A stretch of 7,122 nt of DNA from Hydrogenophaga sp. (GTDB lineage: Bacteria; Pseudomonadota; Gammaproteobacteria; Burkholderiales; Burkholderiaceae_C), in the NCBI GenBank assembly GCA_030684755.1, contig JAUXXN010000153.1, positions 1 through 7,122 on the forward strand, in the 5' to 3' direction. The notes beneath the pieces were generated by a model, which was not told the DNA's origin, made no database searches, and saw only the letters and a program-made list of their open reading frames with translations. A program made the translations under genes and the position numbers. The stretch's first letter is position 1. Every line of letters begins with the position of its first letter. Shown in pieces: positions 6,488 to 7,122 of this stretch.

Positions 6488-7122
6488 ATGCTAGACATTG
6501 TTCAACTCAGAAAAGACCTCGACGCCGTGATTGCCCGGCTTGAGACCCGCAAACAACCCCAGGCCTTTCTGGATGTGGCCGCCTTTCGCACGCTGGAGGC
6601 CGAGCGCAAAACGCTGCAGACCCGCACCGAAGCGCTGCAAAGCCAGCGCAACAACCTGTCCAAACAGATCGGCATGTTCAAAGGCAAAGGCCAACACGCC
6701 GAGGCCGACGCGGTGATGGCCCAGGTGGGCGCCATCAAAACCGAACTGGACACCTCAGCCGTGCGGCTGGAAACGCTGCAAGCCGAGCTGCAAAGCCTGC
6801 TGCTGGCCGTGCCCAACCTGCCACACGAAAGCGTGCCCGTGGGTGCGGGCGAAGACGGCAACGTGGAAGTGCGCCGCTGGGGCAGCCCGCGTGCTTTTGA
6901 CTTTCCGGTGCGCGACCATGTGGACTTAGGCGAAAAGCTGGGCTTGGACTTCGACACCGGCGCCAAGCTGGCCGGTTCGCGCTTCACCTTCATGCGCGGC
7001 CCACTCGCGCGTCTGCATCGCGCACTTGCGCAGTTCATGCTGGATGTGCAGACCCAGGAGCATGGTTACACCGAGTGCTACACGCCCTACATCGTGAACG
7101 CTGAAACATTGCGCGGCACAGG
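6488..7122 (+). CDS. serS: Seryl-tRNA synthetase (3' end off window)
   Basis: This class II aminoacyl-tRNA synthetase charges tRNA-Ser (and tRNA-Sec) with serine in the cytoplasm. The first 211 residues are visible, about half of the usual 420-430. The start [18 protein letters not shown] is typical of bacterial SerRS. It leads into the long antiparallel coiled-coil arm (about 30-110, rich in Glu, Lys, Arg, Gln and Leu) that grips the tRNA-Ser long variable arm. The linker [12 protein letters not shown] follows. The catalytic domain then opens with [27 protein letters not shown] sequence, followed by [12 protein letters not shown] and [13 protein letters not shown], the motif 1 region. Motifs 2 and 3 lie beyond the right edge. 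The ATG at 6488 is fixed by the family N-terminus and by the upstream -10 box. No stop or frameshift interrupts the visible part. Confidence 0.96.
   Translation, partial: MLDIVQLRKDLDAVIARLETRKQPQAFLDVAAFRTLEAERKTLQTRTEALQSQRNNLSKQIGMFKGKGQHAEADAVMAQVGAIKTELDTSAVRLETLQAELQSLLLAVPNLPHESVPVGAGEDGNVEVRRWGSPRAFDFPVRDHVDLGEKLGLDFDTGAKLAGSRFTFMRGPLARLHRALAQFMLDVQTQEHGYTECYTPYIVNAETLRGT

Noticed and set aside
6502..7038. 178-codon - strand frame opposite serS
   Set aside because: It is Ser/Arg/Ala-rich and antisense to the SerRS coiled-coil and catalytic start; no independent support.
1..7122. A novel defence, mobile or biosynthetic system
   Set aside because: Every gene belongs to a known family with intact motifs. 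There are no transposase, integrase, toxin-antitoxin, CRISPR or nuclease-helicase gene groupings, and no evident shift in base composition between regions. RadC and Smr are also found in mobile islands, but here they sit among housekeeping genes.

Overview
The window looks like ordinary chromosomal housekeeping sequence from a GC-rich proteobacterium. Gene content, GC-rich third codon positions and the pairing of an SlpA-type FKBP with ispH next to a divergent radC suggest a betaproteobacterium of the Burkholderiales, perhaps Comamonadaceae. That placement is inference from protein character; no 16S or tRNA gene is present. I see no mobile element, CRISPR array, phage gene or RNA gene, and no clear candidate for an undescribed system.

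Layout: (1) Positions 1-2253 hold the 3' part of a large FtsX/YbbP-type ABC transporter permease, cut by the left edge. (2) After 24 bp comes a group II truncated haemoglobin (2278-2697), followed by a GC hairpin and a T9 run. (3) A YhhQ-type queuosine-precursor transporter (2773-3393) follows on the + strand. (4) Two - strand genes come next: an Smr-domain protein (4060-3317), whose 3' end overlaps the transporter gene by 77 bp tail to tail, and radC (4843-4151). (5) From a 119-bp divergent intergenic region the + strand resumes with slpA/fkpB (4963-5409), whose stop overlaps the ispH start by one base (ispH 5409-6410). (6) A 77-bp gap with an imperfect inverted repeat leads to serS (6488 to the right edge), which is incomplete.

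Functionally the genes are a mix: membrane export (permease), haem protein, tRNA-modification precursor uptake, nucleic-acid-related proteins (Smr, RadC), and protein folding plus isoprenoid synthesis (SlpA-IspH). Seryl-tRNA synthetase closes the window. The only clearly coupled unit is slpA-ispH, an arrangement also known in E. coli (fkpB-ispH). No gene-free stretch exceeds 120 bp.

The most notable details are two -10-like boxes placed exactly six bases before the ATG of the haemoglobin and serS genes, which suggests leaderless mRNAs, and an apparent C-terminal run-on of the Smr protein into the antisense strand of the transporter gene.
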